Notes: a model not told the origin generated them from the letters alone. 64,000 nucleotides of DNA from Dasypus novemcinctus (GCF_030445035.2 NC_080673.1:155244216-155308215), one strand, 5' to 3'; shown: positions 46,220 through 59,233, counted from the first letter of the stretch. Numbers and translations are program-made.

Positions 46220-49200
46220 GGAGAAATGATGCTTTGTGTCTGGACATAAGAGATTCTTTAAAAAGTTGTAGCAATCTAAAAAAAAAAGTTGTAGCAATCT
46301 ACAGGAATCAGTAATGGCTGTTTTCCCACTCTATTTATAAGTTGAAACTATTTTATAACACTGTCTTTGACCAAATGGTGCATAATCACTCCTCCAAAAA
46401 AGATAAGTATGCTGTCCTAGAACTGTCCTTTTTATTTAAAAAATGTCCAAACAGCGACACATATAATGTGCCTAAACTGGAAACATCTACAGTATCACTT
46501 TTTCAAAGACTCCAATTGACCCAGAATTCTATCAACAACAGCCTAAAACATTTGTAATCATTTGACTCAACCAGCACTTTTGAAACATTTGAATCCACTT
46601 ACCTAGTTCATGTAAGCCTAGTTCATCTTGTTTTTTTTTTTGTTGTTGTTGTTCTGTTTTGTTTTAGTTCATCTTGAAAGGCTTAAGGAATGAGTACCCA
46701 GTACTGAGAGAGTCAGTTCCTCACAGCCTATCTCTTGTTGGCCACTGGTGACAGTAGCAATGACCAGCATCTGTAGAGTGCTGTGCAGAGCACTGCACCC
46801 TAGGAAGAGGCTCCTTAGGTGGCCCTTTCAGTGTAAACCATAATCTGACTGTATGACCCTATTTCCGGAGAAGAAATAGAAGGTGGAACCCTAACCCCTG
46901 GCTGGAGACAAAGCTGTAAAAAGAGAGAGCTCAGAACAGTGTGACATTGTTTTCAGTGGACCACATGGTTTCCAGCTTTCCAAAAGGGCAAGACTCACAG
47001 AGCAGGATAGGTGCTGCTCCTGGGAGAGGTCTCATTCCTCCGCAGCCTGTGCCCTCCCGCCAGGTGCTGGTACAGCTCTGGGAGTGCTCACACATGGGCT
47101 GGGAGGATGCTGAGGCGTACTGTCTGAATTAAGGAACGTTTCCTTCATAGTCAAACAGTGTTTACAGGCATAGGAGGAATATATATGCCCCCAAAGAAAG
47201 CCTGCTCTAAATATGATCAGGCTATAGAACAACTCTTCACCTTACCCTACAGAGTCTATAATTACAGTTCTTCCAACCTTAGCCTTTTTTCTACTTAATT
47301 TTCAACCATACTCTTATTCACAAATACTTACTGAGCAGCTACAATGCATCTGCTGTTCTGAGGGCTACAGCAGTGAACAAAAGTCAAAACTTAATGGGGT
47401 CTTGGAATTTATATTCCCTCCTACTCTCACTGAGAAGATTAAGGCCATCTCATTTAACTTCCTCCACCTTATGGATGGACTTCCTCCTTTCCAAATCTCC
47501 AATACCCTTGAATCACCTCTCCCTTCTAAAAACTGCCCACATCAAGCCTCACTCCTAGGTTTACTAGTTCCTCCCTTCTGATGACAGACATACTCAGGGG
47601 TTCCTGAAACAAAAGAAAAGAAACAAAATGATCAATTCTCCATTGATTTCATTGCCACCCTTAAGTTACTGCCTGTGCGCTCTCCTTATTTTATGGCCAA
47701 ACCTCATTTCTGGGGAAGCTCATTTGCTTCAACTTTCTCACCACACATGTAACTTCTAATCCTGCCTCCTAACCCCTTAGGGCCAGCCTTTCTATAGAAT
47801 TCAGACCAGAACTTGGAGAGAGACCACCAGGAAGCCAGGATGGTGAGCAGAATGGTGCCGACCAAGGGAGCCATGTGTTCCTGACAATCTCCTGGGTATG
47901 TGCCTCACACCGAAGCTAGCCTTAGGTTTCTAAAGAAATGCCAAAAGTAATCTTTGATTCAACTTCACTAAGGAAGATGAGATTGAGAAGACCTCCTGCA
48001 GAAGTGAGTTTTCAGGAATGAGTGAACTTAAAGTAATCGGCTGAGGATGGGGGAGGCTGGGTACCTGCAGGCCTGGAAGCATGAAGAGTGTGATATCCTT
48101 GTTTGACTTAAAAGTTGGAAGAGGTGCGATAGAGCCACGTTAGGGAAGTTCTTGCAAACCAGGCAGGGCACCACTCACTGAAGGTATTTTGAGCTTATCC
48201 TTCCCTTAAAAACGAAACATCTTTGGAGTTACTGGCTTGTCAGTTTTCTCAGCTCCCTTTTGCTTACCAACCTATTCCAATTTGTGTATATATATATATT
48301 TTTGTATTCAATCTTAACCATTCCATCCAAATTGCTTTTGATGGAATTCAAAAGACTCCTTGGTAATTGGTGAAAGAATACTTACTAGACTCTGGGCAAG
48401 TTACCTAAATCCTCTGCACCTCAGTTTTCTCTTCTCTAAAATGGCGATTATAATATTTCTTCCTTCATAGAGTTGTTGGAAGGATTAAATGTATTAATGC
48501 ATGTGAAAGCCTTGTTCAAGAAGTGAGTGTTGTTGCTATTATTATTTATCTTCCTTGATATCTTTTAGCTGCAGTTGATATATTTGGTTGCTCATACTTC
48601 CTTGAAATCTGCTTGACTATTGAGACTTGAGGTTGTTGGCTTTCCTTTACCACTGCCCCCCCATCGTTGTTTGGCTCACTGTCTGATCCCTGTGTCCACT
48701 GACTGTGTGTTCTTTCCATGTCTGCTTGTCTTTTCTTCTCGTCTTTCTCTTTAGGAGGGACTGGGAACCGATTCCCAGACCTCTGGTGTGGGAGAGAGGC
48801 ACTCAAATGCTTAAGCCACCTCTCACTGTCTCTCCTGTGCATCCCCCTTTGTTGTGTCATCTTGCTGCGCAGGCCGCCAGATCTCTGTGGTGCGGGCCAG
48901 CTTGCCTTCACCAGGAGGCTCTGGGAATCAAACCCAGGGCCTCCCATATGGAAGATGGGACCCTAATCACTTGAGTCACATCCGCTTCCCTCCTTCTACC
49001 CCTTTGGAAGCTCTGTCTTTGTTTTCCTTTGGCGCCTCTTCCTCTTCCTGATCCTTGCATGGTGGAGCTTTTCAAGACCCTACGTTCCTAACCCCTGGTC
49101 TAGTCCCACTCTAAACTCCCTCCTTAGGCAATTTCATCCACAATCCTGTGTCCTCCATTATTTTCTCTATATAATTATTTTTAGATTTTTATCTCCAGTC

Positions 49201-50160
49201 CAGATTTTCCTTGAGCCCCTGACTTGTATAGTCAAGGGCTTACTTGATATAACTCTTTGGATGTTTCATGATTATCTCAAAGTCAGCACATCTGAATGGA
49301 ACATACTTTGTTCCAACCACCTACACCTGAAACAACCTCCTCCCACATTCTCTATCTCAAAAAACATTTCTCTTAATTCAAGTCAGAAACCTGGGACTCA
49401 ACCTCGGCTCATCCTTGCCCCTCATTCCACTCAATCACCCGTTCAGCTGTCTACCTCCCAAATAAGTCTTGCATCTGTCTACCTCTCTTTTTCCATTGCT
49501 ACTCCGTAAGTCCAGGATGCTAACAACAGTCCTGGGACTTTCCCTCACCTCAGGCCTCTAACTGGTCTCACCTAAAGCCCTCTTGTTCTCCTCCAATCCT
49601 CCTGTGAGCAGCCAGAGCAACCTGTTCTTTCAGTTAATTAAAATGTATTACCAAATAAGAATCTAATCATTTTTGAAACTAACTTAAAAATCCTTCAATG
49701 GTATTTTGGTCCAAAGGCTTAGGAAATCTTAACCACACATAAATACATTCATAATTTTAGATGTAGTTTCCCTGTCTGAGGAATTCTAATTTGATGTTGA
49801 CTCCAAAGTTATCATATCCTGACTTTATACTAATAGCACACAAAAATAGCAAAGACATTCATAAACAATGCCAGTGTCTCACAAGATTTGGCACAAAGTA
49901 TGTCTTTTAAAAATATTTGTTGAATACGTGGTGAATAAAGAAAAAGGCTGTCAAAGTTCTTCACAGAATTGAAATATACAGACACCAGTTTGGTAATCAA
50001 ACTCAGGTCTACAGCCAGCAAAATACTTGTTTTCTGTTTTCTTCCCCCTAGACAGCCAAACAGTCACTAGTCATTCATATATCAAATGAGCTGTGATAGC
50101 CTATTGCCAGTGAGGAAAAAAGGAACAAGAATTCATGTGCCAGGCATAGTGCTTAAGACT
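46220..50160. other. Intergenic stretch with L2, MIR and one DAS-SINE
   Basis: L2-type sequence lies at 47325-47800 ('actgagcagctacaatgcatctg', 'gcagtgaacaaaagtc') and 48994-49640. A MIR is at 48378-48510 (gggcaagttacctaaatcctctg). No host gene is recognised. Confidence 0.45.
48652..48991 (-). mobile_element. DAS-SINE variant
   Basis: Antisense copy with two head-like units ('ctttaggagggactgggaaccgattccc' and 'accaggaggctctgggaatcaaaccc') ending CACATCCGCTTCCC. It belongs with the variant at 36408-36717. Confidence 0.8.
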
Positions 50161-50179
50161 CCAAGAGATTAAATTTAAG

Positions 50180-50240
50180 AAATGAGAGAGAGAGAGGGAA
50201 GGAGGGAGGGAGAGGCGGAAGGGACAGGGAGGGGGAGAAA
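50180..50240 (+). repeat. GA-rich simple repeat
   Basis: GAGAGAGAGAGGGAAGGAGGG and following purine-only sequence. Confidence 0.8.
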
Positions 50241-50454
50241 CACAAGACAAGGCTTCTTCCCTCCAGGAATTTCCAGCCACTTGGAGAGAGGCAACTGTGT
50301 AAATATTCCATGTGTGATTTATAGACTCCTCCTAAGGACAAGACACTATATTTTATTGGTGTAAAATAGTGAGCAAAAACAGAGCGTGTCTCTTCATCTC
50401 CGATGAAGGGTGGGAAACAGGCATTAGTCAAAAAATCACATGCACAATAGTAAT

Positions 50455-50610
50455 TGCTATCACTTGTAGTGGTTAGTATGTGCCGGGCAGATTCTGAGGA
50501 TTTTGCACAAAATCATATTATGAGGAGTACTCTTATTATCTCCATCTTACAGATATAGAAATTGAGGCATAGAGAAGTTAAGAAGCTTGCCTAAAGTTGT
50601 GCAGCTAGTC
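50455..50610 (+). repeat. MIR SINE
   Basis: 'tgtgccgggcagattctgaggattttgcacaaaatc' and 'agatatagaaattgaggcatagagaag' are MIR landmarks. Confidence 0.75.
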
Positions 50611-51696
50611 CAGACAGCCTGACTCCAATCTTTTTAAACCTCCCCCTCTACTGCCTCTGTGTTGTGTGCTCTGTGACATAAATAAACTCTACAAATAGGA
50701 GTGCTGCGAAGAGAAGATGGATGGTGCTCTAAGAACATATAACGAGGGCACCTCACCTTGTTTAAGGTGACATCTGCAGGCTGAGGTGGTGTTATCTAGG
50801 CGAGGAGGTGGAGGAGGAGGGAGACAGTCACCGAGTGAGGAACTGTAGAGGGGAGAGTGGCATCAGTGGCCTCATGGGTGCAGGAGTTCAGGGGTGATGG
50901 TGGGGAGACCAGCAAGTGGGAAAGCAACATGAGAAGTCCTCATAGATTAGGCAGGCCTTGAAAAATCTGTTTAGCAGGCAAAGCAGAGAGGAAGGGGAAA
51001 CATCAGAATTCAGAATGAGCCTGGCAAATATCCGGGACAGGGAGAGACAGGTGTATTAGGGTTCTTTCTGTTGTGCAGCAAGCCGACACATGCTCAGGAG
51101 CTCTCTTCATTCCTAAGCTCCATTTTCTCGTGTTGGGGAGTGACAGGATGGCAGCTCTAGATTTCTATCTCATCAGCTCAGCAAACGCAGGAAGGAGAGC
51201 TTTTCTTTCCCCAAAGCCCCCGGGCTGGCTCTCACTGGCTCAGCTTGCATTGTATCCTCTTCACCGAACCAGTTGCTGTGGCTAGGCCTGGATTTTGTGT
51301 CTTCCTCTGGAGCCAGGGTTTGGGTCAGTCACACCTGAAGCCTAGGTCCTGAAAGCTGGGAGAGGGGAAGTTCCCCAAAGGAGAAATCCAGAAGCTGTTA
51401 CCAGAATACAGGAATGGAGGCTGAGCAGGCAAAAAAGAGTGATCCCACCACTAGTGAGTGGCTGGGGCAGTGCTGCTCACAGTTGATGCAGAGTCTGATT
51501 TTTTAGGTCTGGGATGGAACCTCAGGGTCTGTACTTCCCAGGTGATGTCATGGCAGGGGGGGTGGTCCATGGACCATACTTCATGTATTAAGGGGCACGA
51601 AGCTGGAGACTCCCTCCCTCTAACCCATTTAGACTCTTTTGTGCCAGTCAATGTCTCATCTAATTGCCTACTTACCCCAGTCCTAACTCTCTATAC

Positions 51697-51877
51697 CAGC
51701 AGCTCTTAACAAGGGGCCCATGAGCTTGAACTGAAATTCTAAAAAAACATATTCATGTGGGGACATGTTGGTGTGAGTGTGAAATATTTATTATATAGTA
51801 CAGAGTATAATGCAGTCCGTGGTTTTCACCTGACTGGCAAAGGGGTCAATGGAACAAAAAAAAGGTTAAGACTCTTG
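51697..51877. mobile_element. Nonautonomous hAT MITE, copy 3
   Basis: Ends CAGCAGCTCTTAACAAGGGG and GGTTAAGACTCTTG, with a perfect 8-bp duplication CTCTATAC at 51689-51696 and 51878-51885. Interior matches copies 1 and 2. Length 181 bp. Confidence 0.9.
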
Positions 51878-51899
51878 CTCTATACCTTCAGACCAACTG

Positions 51900-53520
51900 A
51901 TCCTTATAAATAGAACACTTTCCTCAAAGTTCTCTCATTAGCTTGTCAACATTTCAAGATGCTACCTATCACCCCCAAATGTTTCGTCAATGAGTACAGC
52001 TGAGGCAATGATTATTCTTCAACCCAAGCCTCTTCAAATTTAGGCCTGTGAATACCAACCTCGTAGCAGTGTAAAAATGTATTTAATTATTCATGTGTCT
52101 GACAAGATCTGCTGTGTTCAGTTGAATTGTTATGTATGTAATTCACTGCCTGAGTTTCAATCTGGATGTTTGTCTATATTTGAACACCTCAGTCTTAGGC
52201 TTTAGACTGTTAAAAGGCATGAAAATGATACTTCTAAAATGCTGATATAGCACTCAGTAACAAGTATTTTCAATCCTGTGGCAGTTATACTGAACTGTAA
52301 GATGGTATAACATTTCCATATCATTTAAGGCTTTGGATTCGTGTCTTTATAGTAGTACATCTGTGAAATTGAGTACTGAGGCCTGAGTTTTAGCCTGAAG
52401 TTGCTCCTGAACTTGTTTTACAACTTTCGTCAAGGATTTCCTTCAAATCTTTCTGGGCTCCAGTTACCCAGTTGGTCATGGTCTGAGCATCTGCTGTTCT
52501 TCTCTGTTCCTTCCCCTAATTTATTTGTTCAGTCAAATCAGCCCACCAGCTTCATCTGTAACATTTGGGGAACAAGCTCTGGATAAGATACTCAGTCCTC
52601 CAAAAGGAAATAATAGCATCAAACACCTAATAATACAGTTACTGTGCCATTCAATGTAATCTTGAGTGTAGACCACATTGTGATAAAAAAATAGGTAAGA
52701 AATCAAAGTTAGCTGTCAGCACTACCAGGGTCTATTTATTTGGAAACAAGATGAAGGTAAGTGGGAATCTTACTCCTTAATCCTCTTGAAAAACACAGAG
52801 CCAATATGATCCTTCAAAATTTCAGTCAGCAGTTGAATGTCTTCTTTTATTTCCACCCTAGTTCCTAGGGATATTAGAAATCAGCTCCTTTCAAATTTTA
52901 TGTACATAACATTAAATAGATAATGGCAGATAGGAAGGGTGATATTTTCCTAGGACCCTTGTTTGGATAAAAAGCTATCTTCAATTATTTTAATTTCTCT
53001 TCTAATTCCACTTGTTTTCAAATATATTGGGTTAAGAATTCATCACGCATTTAATGTGTACAACTTCTCTTTGAAAGCACTGAATTGCAACCTGTAAAGT
53101 AGAATTGTTTCACACCTTCGGAAATGGGCTCCTTCAATTTTCGTGAACCTATCTGCCAAGATTCGCGCTTTGAGCCAGATGCCACGACCTTTTAAGCAGG
53201 ATATGAGTCTAATAAGCCGATACAGCCTCCTTAAAAAACTCAAGAGACTGGGTGCCCCTGCGAGAATTATGTTTTTCTCGAAATGAGGAAGTTTTGTTCT
53301 CGTTCTTTCCGGATTCAAATGACTCCTGTGACAGTCTCAAGTCCTTGCTCAGAACTGGGCTTCTCCTTTGTGCATGCTAATGGCACAAACTGGCTGAGTG
53401 CGCCTTATCTAGCCTCGGCCCAGATCCACCTTCCTCTCCCTTCCTGGCGCCCTTTACCAGGCAGCCAGCTCGCTGCTGGCCAGGTTTTCTGACCACTCCC
53501 TACTCCTGACCCTGTTTTAC
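51900..53520. other. Stretch without a recognisable gene
   Basis: Mostly unique AT-rich sequence upstream of the USP46 island. From 53340 the GC content rises. A divergent noncoding transcript from the USP46 promoter would run through here on the - strand, but no exon can be defined from sequence alone. Confidence 0.4.
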
Positions 53521-53528
53521 TTTTGGGT

Positions 53529-53548
53529 CCCCCCCCCCCCCCCCCCCC
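53529..53548 (+). repeat. C20 homopolymer at the edge of the USP46 island
   Basis: Twenty consecutive C bases, followed by GCCCCGCGGCC. The - strand could form a G-quadruplex and the + strand an i-motif. Confidence 0.9.
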
Positions 53549-54331
53549 GCCCCGCGGCCGGTGCCATGTGGCGCAACCACGGGGAGAAACTAAAAGTTGG
53601 ATGTAGTTACCTCTACCCCTCGCCCCAAATAAAACCCCAGGGCTGTTGGCGCAGGAGGAGGGGGCAGGCGGTGGCGCAGCGAGGAAAAGGAAAAGCAGAA
53701 AAAGCTGAGACGGAAAAGCGCTCGACTCCCTGCCGGCCTCTGGAGCCGGCGCCCGCCTCCCAGCCCGCGGCCGGCCGTGGGCTCGGCCCCTTCCGCCAGC
53801 CCGCGCCGCAAGCCCGGCGCTGCCCCTTCCCTCCCGGCGGCGCCGGGCGAACTTGATGGTTCAGCGAAGCCTAAGGCTCCCCGGAGGACCTGCGCCGTGC
53901 TGGGGTCTGTCCCGGGGGGAGCAGGGCCTGGGCTGGCATTTACGGCCCAAACAGGGAAGCAGGAAAGCAGGAGGGCAAGGGAAAGAGCCCGCCCGGGCGG
54001 CCCCGGGCGCGGGCGGGCGGCCGGAGCGGCGCGGAGGCGCGGGGAGCCGGCCCGGGACCGAGAGCGCGGCCGGGGCGCGGGGAGCTGCGGGCGCCGACTC
54101 CACGCGGCGCGCCCGGGCCGCCCCGCCTCCCGGCGCCGCCGGCCGCGGCCCAGGCTCCCCAGCTCCGCCACTCCCCGCCCCTCCGCGCCCCTCCCCGCCT
54201 CCCCGCCTCCCCCGCCCTCCCCGCCGCCGCCTCCTCTTCCCTCCCGGCCTCCCTCTCCCAGCCAAACTGCCGGCCGGACCCCGGGCCGCGTCCCCGCCGC
54301 CGCGCCCCGCCCGCCCCGCGCCCGCGCCACC

Positions 54332-54358
54332 ATGGACATTCCCGTTTTCACCTCGTAA
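54332..54358 (+). CDS. USP46 upstream ORF 1 (8 codons)
   Basis: The ATG has an ideal Kozak context (GCGCCACCATGG) and encodes MDIPVFTS followed by TAA. It ends two bases before uORF 2. It is translated only if transcription starts upstream of 54332. The peptide is not recognised. Confidence 0.55.
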   Translation: MDIPVFTS

Positions 54359-54360
54359 AG

Positions 54361-54390
54361 ATGGCGGTGCGCGGTCGCTGCCACCTTTAG
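54361..54390 (+). CDS. USP46 upstream ORF 2 (9 codons)
   Basis: The ATG has strong context (AAAGATGG) and coincides with the YY1 motif. It encodes MAVRGRCHL then TAG, and stops four bases before the USP46 start, too close for efficient reinitiation by scanning ribosomes. Confidence 0.55.
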   Translation: MAVRGRCHL

Positions 54391-54394
54391 ACTA

Positions 54395-54430
54395 ATGACT
54401 GTCCGAAACATCGCCTCCATCTGTAATATG
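54395..54430 (+). CDS. USP46: USP46 exon 1 coding part (codons 1-12)
   Basis: The exon encodes MTVRNIASICNM, identical to the N-terminus of mammalian USP46 as I know it, and ends in a consensus donor ATG|GTGAGT at 54430/54431 in phase 0. The related USP12 starts differently (MEILMTVSKFASICTM), so this is USP46. USP46 is a ubiquitin-specific cysteine protease of 366 residues, activated by WDR48/UAF1 and WDR20; reported substrates include GluA1 and PHLPP. Its catalytic domain starts in later exons outside the window (the next residues are GTNASALEK). The initiating ATG has weak context (CTAATGA). Only exon 1 is present because intron 1 runs past the window end. Confidence 0.97.
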
Positions 54431-57400
54431 GTGAGTGGCCGCCGCCTCGGGGGTCGCGCCCCAGGCGCGGAGACGCGAAGAAAGGGAAACCCGAGCCGCG
54501 CACCCGCCCTGCGCCGAGGGGAGGGGGGCGGCTCGGTTGGGGTCCGAGGGGGCGGTGGCACAGGCCGCCCCGGGAGGGCTTCTCCCGCCGCGCGAAGAGA
54601 AGTTGGCGGCCCGGGGGCTGGGCGGGTGCGCTGCAGCCCCGGGGGCGGCCGGGGGAGGGGCCCGAGCCCCCCGCCCCCCTCTGAAACCGGGGACCGGGGA
54701 GCGGGCCCGCGTGTCCCCCGGCCGGCGCCGCTGTTTCCCCGCCCTCAGGTTGCGGTGCAAGCGGCTTGGGGGGCTGGGGGGGCTGGGGGAAGCCGAAAGA
54801 CCTCTCGGAGCGTGGATTGGGGGAAGAAGTTGGGGGGGGGGTCCATCCTTTCCTTGCAATAAATAAAGCCCTGCAGGGCTCCCGGACCGCCCCCGTCTCC
54901 TTTTGAATCCACACGTTAGACAGTATTTAAAATTCACTTTGCAAGGGCAATCAGTGTAGCTGGAAAAATTGGAAATATCGTAAAGCTGAAAAAAAGGGGG
55001 GGCGGGTTGTGATGGTGGTGGTGGTACAAAATTGTGGTTAGAGGACTGAAGTTCAGCCTGGCTGGGGACAGCAGGGTAGTTTGCTCTGGATATCCCAGTT
55101 TCCCGGTCTGTGAAAGAGGCACAAGGTTATCTGGCAGTAATATTCGGAGGCCCGCAGGGTGGGACTGGCACTGGGAGTGCAGGAGTGTGCCAGGGTTATC
55201 CAGCTTGCTTCACTTTAGAGGAAGCTGTGGGCATGGGCTCAGGGAGGGGACATCACTCGGTCTCAGATGGGGTCAGGGTCCATGATGCAGGGTCACTTCA
55301 ACTTGTCTCCCATTGCTTTCCCTTCCTGTTCAGCTTCTGCAGGAACAGTCTCCGGTCTTAGGTCCTCAAGCGTGTACTCTGCTGGTCCCCCTACTTGTTG
55401 GAGCCTTGAGGAGCCTCGCTTGCCCCTGGGCGTAAGGCCTGGCCCTCATCTGCAGGGTGGGAGGCTGTGTGTCTTGCTTTCACTCCCCTGAGGCTTCCCT
55501 ACCCGACCCCGACCCCTGTCCTCTCTTCGCTCCCCTCTCCGCCAGAGCTGGGACACATGCTCTGTTAATATCAGTTTTGGGGAAACCTTCCTTGAAGCTA
55601 CTAATGAAGTCCCTTCAGGGGAAGCTGAGACACTTGGTGGAGAAGCCTGGGCGTAAGATGATCTGGCTGCCCTCCTTCCATCACGCAGCCTTTTAATCTT
55701 CTGTCCCACATTCTGTTGCAAGATCAGCACATGGCAACGGAGCATTAAGGAACCATGTGTTAGCTCAAGGATGGAATTGAGACCCACTGGTGCTGCTTCA
55801 GTTTTCGGCATTGTTGGACTTGGCCGCTCTTGCAAGCAAATGCCTGGTTTCTCAGAGTGATAGCTGCAAAGATACTGGTGCAGGGGGCGTTGGATGTGGC
55901 AGGTGGCTCCTGGGGCCTGTCCCTTTGCTCTCTTTCTGCCCCAGGCAGAGGCAGCTTTCCTCCTTTTTGTCTAGTGGTGTTAATGTTACTTGGTGCAGTG
56001 AAAAGGTGATGCTTTTCTTCTCGAATTTACGGCTACCACCAGCTCCTGAGGGGAAACTCTGAAACCAGAGCAGTTGAATCCTCTCTTTCATGCCTGCTGG
56101 GGTGGCCTCGGGCCTACAGGGGTGTCAGGCACAGCCCCAGCCCCTGGTGTAGCTCCTGTTTTGCGTGAGCTGGGGTGACAGCTCTGCTGCACTGATGGAA
56201 ACGTGAAAGCTAGCATGTCCCAAGAGGAAAGCAGCCTCCAGCTTTTTTTTTTTTTTTAATTGTTCTCTGTGCAGCTGGGGCTTCTGGCACACCTGGGCAG
56301 AATGTCACACCCTGCTTCCAGTAAAGCTCAAAACTGAAAGCCCCAGCCAGGGAGAAGACTGTGGGAGGACACAGGAGTGGCAGGCGAGTACTGTTGTAGG
56401 CCCAGCATTTGTCCTGAAAGTTGCCATCCAATGTGGAGACCTGAAAAGGTACAGAATTTAGGAGCATCACCAAGTGAGGAAGAGTTTGGGCCCTGAAGTC
56501 AGACTTCCTACAGTCAAGTACCGCACAGTGTCTTTGAATCCTTGAACAAGTCACTCGGACTTACTTTGCTTATCTGTAAAATGGGGATGATAATGAATCA
56601 TTGGGTTGTTGTATTAAATCAGTTGCCGCCCGGCCCACCTGCTTAGAAAGTGTTACCTGTAATTGACAGCCTTTTTCCTCATTATTGCTCCTTCAGATTG
56701 TCTAAGAGACCCGACACACGCCTTCTCTGCCTGAGGGAAGCAGCTACTAATACAAACAACCCACGTGTTCATTTATGCAAAGCAAGCTGAAAGGCAGTGT
56801 ATACAAAGGGCTGGGGTGGGAATCCTAACCCCGCCCCTTTTCAAAACCTGGCTCAGATCACCCCTGCCCCTCCCAGTCTCACTTCCCAGAGGAGAATGCT
56901 TGGTGGCCGAGGAGACTGCTGCCTTTACCTGATCAGACTTAAATATTCCCTGCGCCCCTTTCTAAGTTCTTCACTCAGGATGAATTGTTTCCAGGTAGGA
57001 CTTGTACGGATCTCTCCTTACTGTTTAGCACCTCTCTGAGGCTCTTGATGATCCTTCCCATTCCTTACTCCATTTGGTCGCAGCTCATTTGTAATAAGAG
57101 CAGGTGGAGATTGCATTTTTTTTTAAAAGCAGGTCATTTGGTATATTTTAAATACGCTGATGTGTGTCCAGGAAGCACGTTAAAAGAGACTATACTTAAG
57201 CGTGAGACATGAACAAATCAAGACTTCCTATTGAAAAGCAAATTTGTTTCCTCCACCAGACAAAGTACCTTTTGGCAGAGCAGAAACTGAGAAAGAAGCA
57301 CCTCCTCTTCCCCCCACATCCTCTTGGACCAGATTTTTGACAAATGGTACTAGGAAAATATCCGTATCCCACCACCTCTCCCCTTCCCTGGTGAAGGTTT

Positions 57401-59233
57401 ATTGTCTGTTGGAAGTTTAATGCCAGTTCGCATTTGTTTTAATTTTTTTTCTTCCATGTAAGTCTCTGCCATCGTGATTCTCGAAGAGTTTGCTTAGGGC
57501 ATGTCGGCTTGGCTACATGCAGTGTCTGGTTCAGATAGTAAAGCTTGTTTGGCTGGTGTGTTGTAATTTTTGAAATGCACTAGCTGCTACCAAGCATGAG
57601 GAAATGTCCCCTGTTGATAATCCACTGATTTTTGTCCAGACCAATGCTTTTAACTTCCTATGTATTCTTTTTGTTTTTGTCTTATGTATTTTAAAAGCCC
57701 TACAAAGGGAAAGTGTTTTTTCTTATTAAGTTTTTTATTTGAAGTTGAAGAGCTTGAGGAATTTTTTTTTTGAAGGAAGCATTTGTCAGGAAAAACTAAA
57801 GGTGCCCTCAAGAAATGTGCCATGTACCAATGCAAATTGGTCTAAATCATCTAATCGTCATTTCATTTGTAAATGGTGCTGTAAGATGTACTGCAGAGGA
57901 AATGCCGTGTATCAAATAGATTACAAACGTTCCAGTAAATGACCATTTGTTGAGGACCTGCTTTGTTAGTGTTGGCACATTTTCTGTGAGGGTGCTTAGT
58001 AAATGAGGTGAACCTTTACCCACAAGGAGCTCAATGGTTCCTTATCTTGTGGGCATGACATTGGTAAGAATGTCAATTTCAGTACAGTGTAATATCTGCA
58101 CAGATACAGCTCGAACAAAATCCTAAAAGCAGTGCAGTGGAGAAACTGATTAACATAAAAGAACTTATCTTTAGTATATTTTTGTTTGGCCAAAATTTGA
58201 TCCACTTTCTATTTGTGGCTTTTATTTTATAGGAGGACATGATTATAGTCAATGTAATTTAGAACTTTAATTTGTAGTGTTTCTTCAGTTAAGGGTAAAT
58301 CATGTGATACCCTTGGGTAAATAGTTGTAATTCTTGGGACTTTAGTTTTTCTCAACTAGGAAAACTGATTTTTTTTTTTGGTCATCAAAAGCTTTTTAGT
58401 AAATATGTTTCTTAGATAAAGGCTTTATAAAATTCTACATTTCTTAATTGATTAGCAACCACCTGAGTGCCTAACTACCTTGCTTGAAACTTTGTCACTT
58501 CTTTAGCATCTTTTGAACATCCCCAGCATATTATTTGATACCAGTTGAATACCAGATTTGAATTCTTGTAAATAAGTGCAGTCACTTTGAAATGAAGGGA
58601 AAGTAAAATTAGTAAAAATTTGGAGCAAAAACTAGGATTTGCTGCAAATTTTTGTTTCTGCTCTGCTGGGTCCTGTATAAAGATAGGTCCGTCTTGGTAA
58701 GTCAGCAACTTACCTGAGGCAAGTATTTGACAATAGTTGGGACAATGTTAAAAATTATTTGAAAAATGGGTAAACCTCATAATTTGGGGAAAGAGATAAC
58801 TCATCTCTTCCTCTGTTACTGTTACTCATTCTCAAAGAAAATTGGAAACTAAGTTTAGTTTAATATATCAGCTGAGAGTTGTTAAAGTCATGCATGATGG
58901 TCTGCTCTTAAGAGTTGTCAGATTTTTAGAAATTGCTGCCTGAGAAGGGGGTGGGTTAATGTTTAAAGAAAAATTCTGTTCTTCTGGCCCCTCAGGATTG
59001 TGTGTGTTAGGTCAGGACCTGACATTTAAGGCTGCTGATTTTTCTGTTTTTCTTGGAATATCAGGTAAAAACAAAGTTGATTGTTAACCTTCAGTGTTAA
59101 AGATTGTTATACCATTTTTCTGGGTATCAGGTTTATGTGTTCGGGTTCACCTGTATAATAAAACCTTATTTCTTTGGATTTCACCAATATGGAATTTTGG
59201 TATGTTCATGTTGTAATTGAAAATAATTTTCAA

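Larger units (their letters stand above)
53560..54394 (+). promoter_or_regulatory. USP46 CpG-island promoter and 5' leader
   Basis: About 0.9 kb of very CpG-rich sequence leads into exon 1, with GC boxes and polypyrimidine-rich CCCCGCCTCC tracts (54170-54250). The AAGATGGCGG at 54358-54367 is a YY1 site, which usually sits just downstream of the transcription start; that would place a start near 54.33-54.35 kb. No TATA box is seen. Confidence 0.8.

Noticed and set aside
53590-54561. A 323-codon - strand frame and several long frames on both strands over the USP46 island.
   Set aside because: GC-rich sequence lacks stop codons by composition. The frames are proline/arginine/glycine-rich, have no recognisable domain and overlap the promoter.
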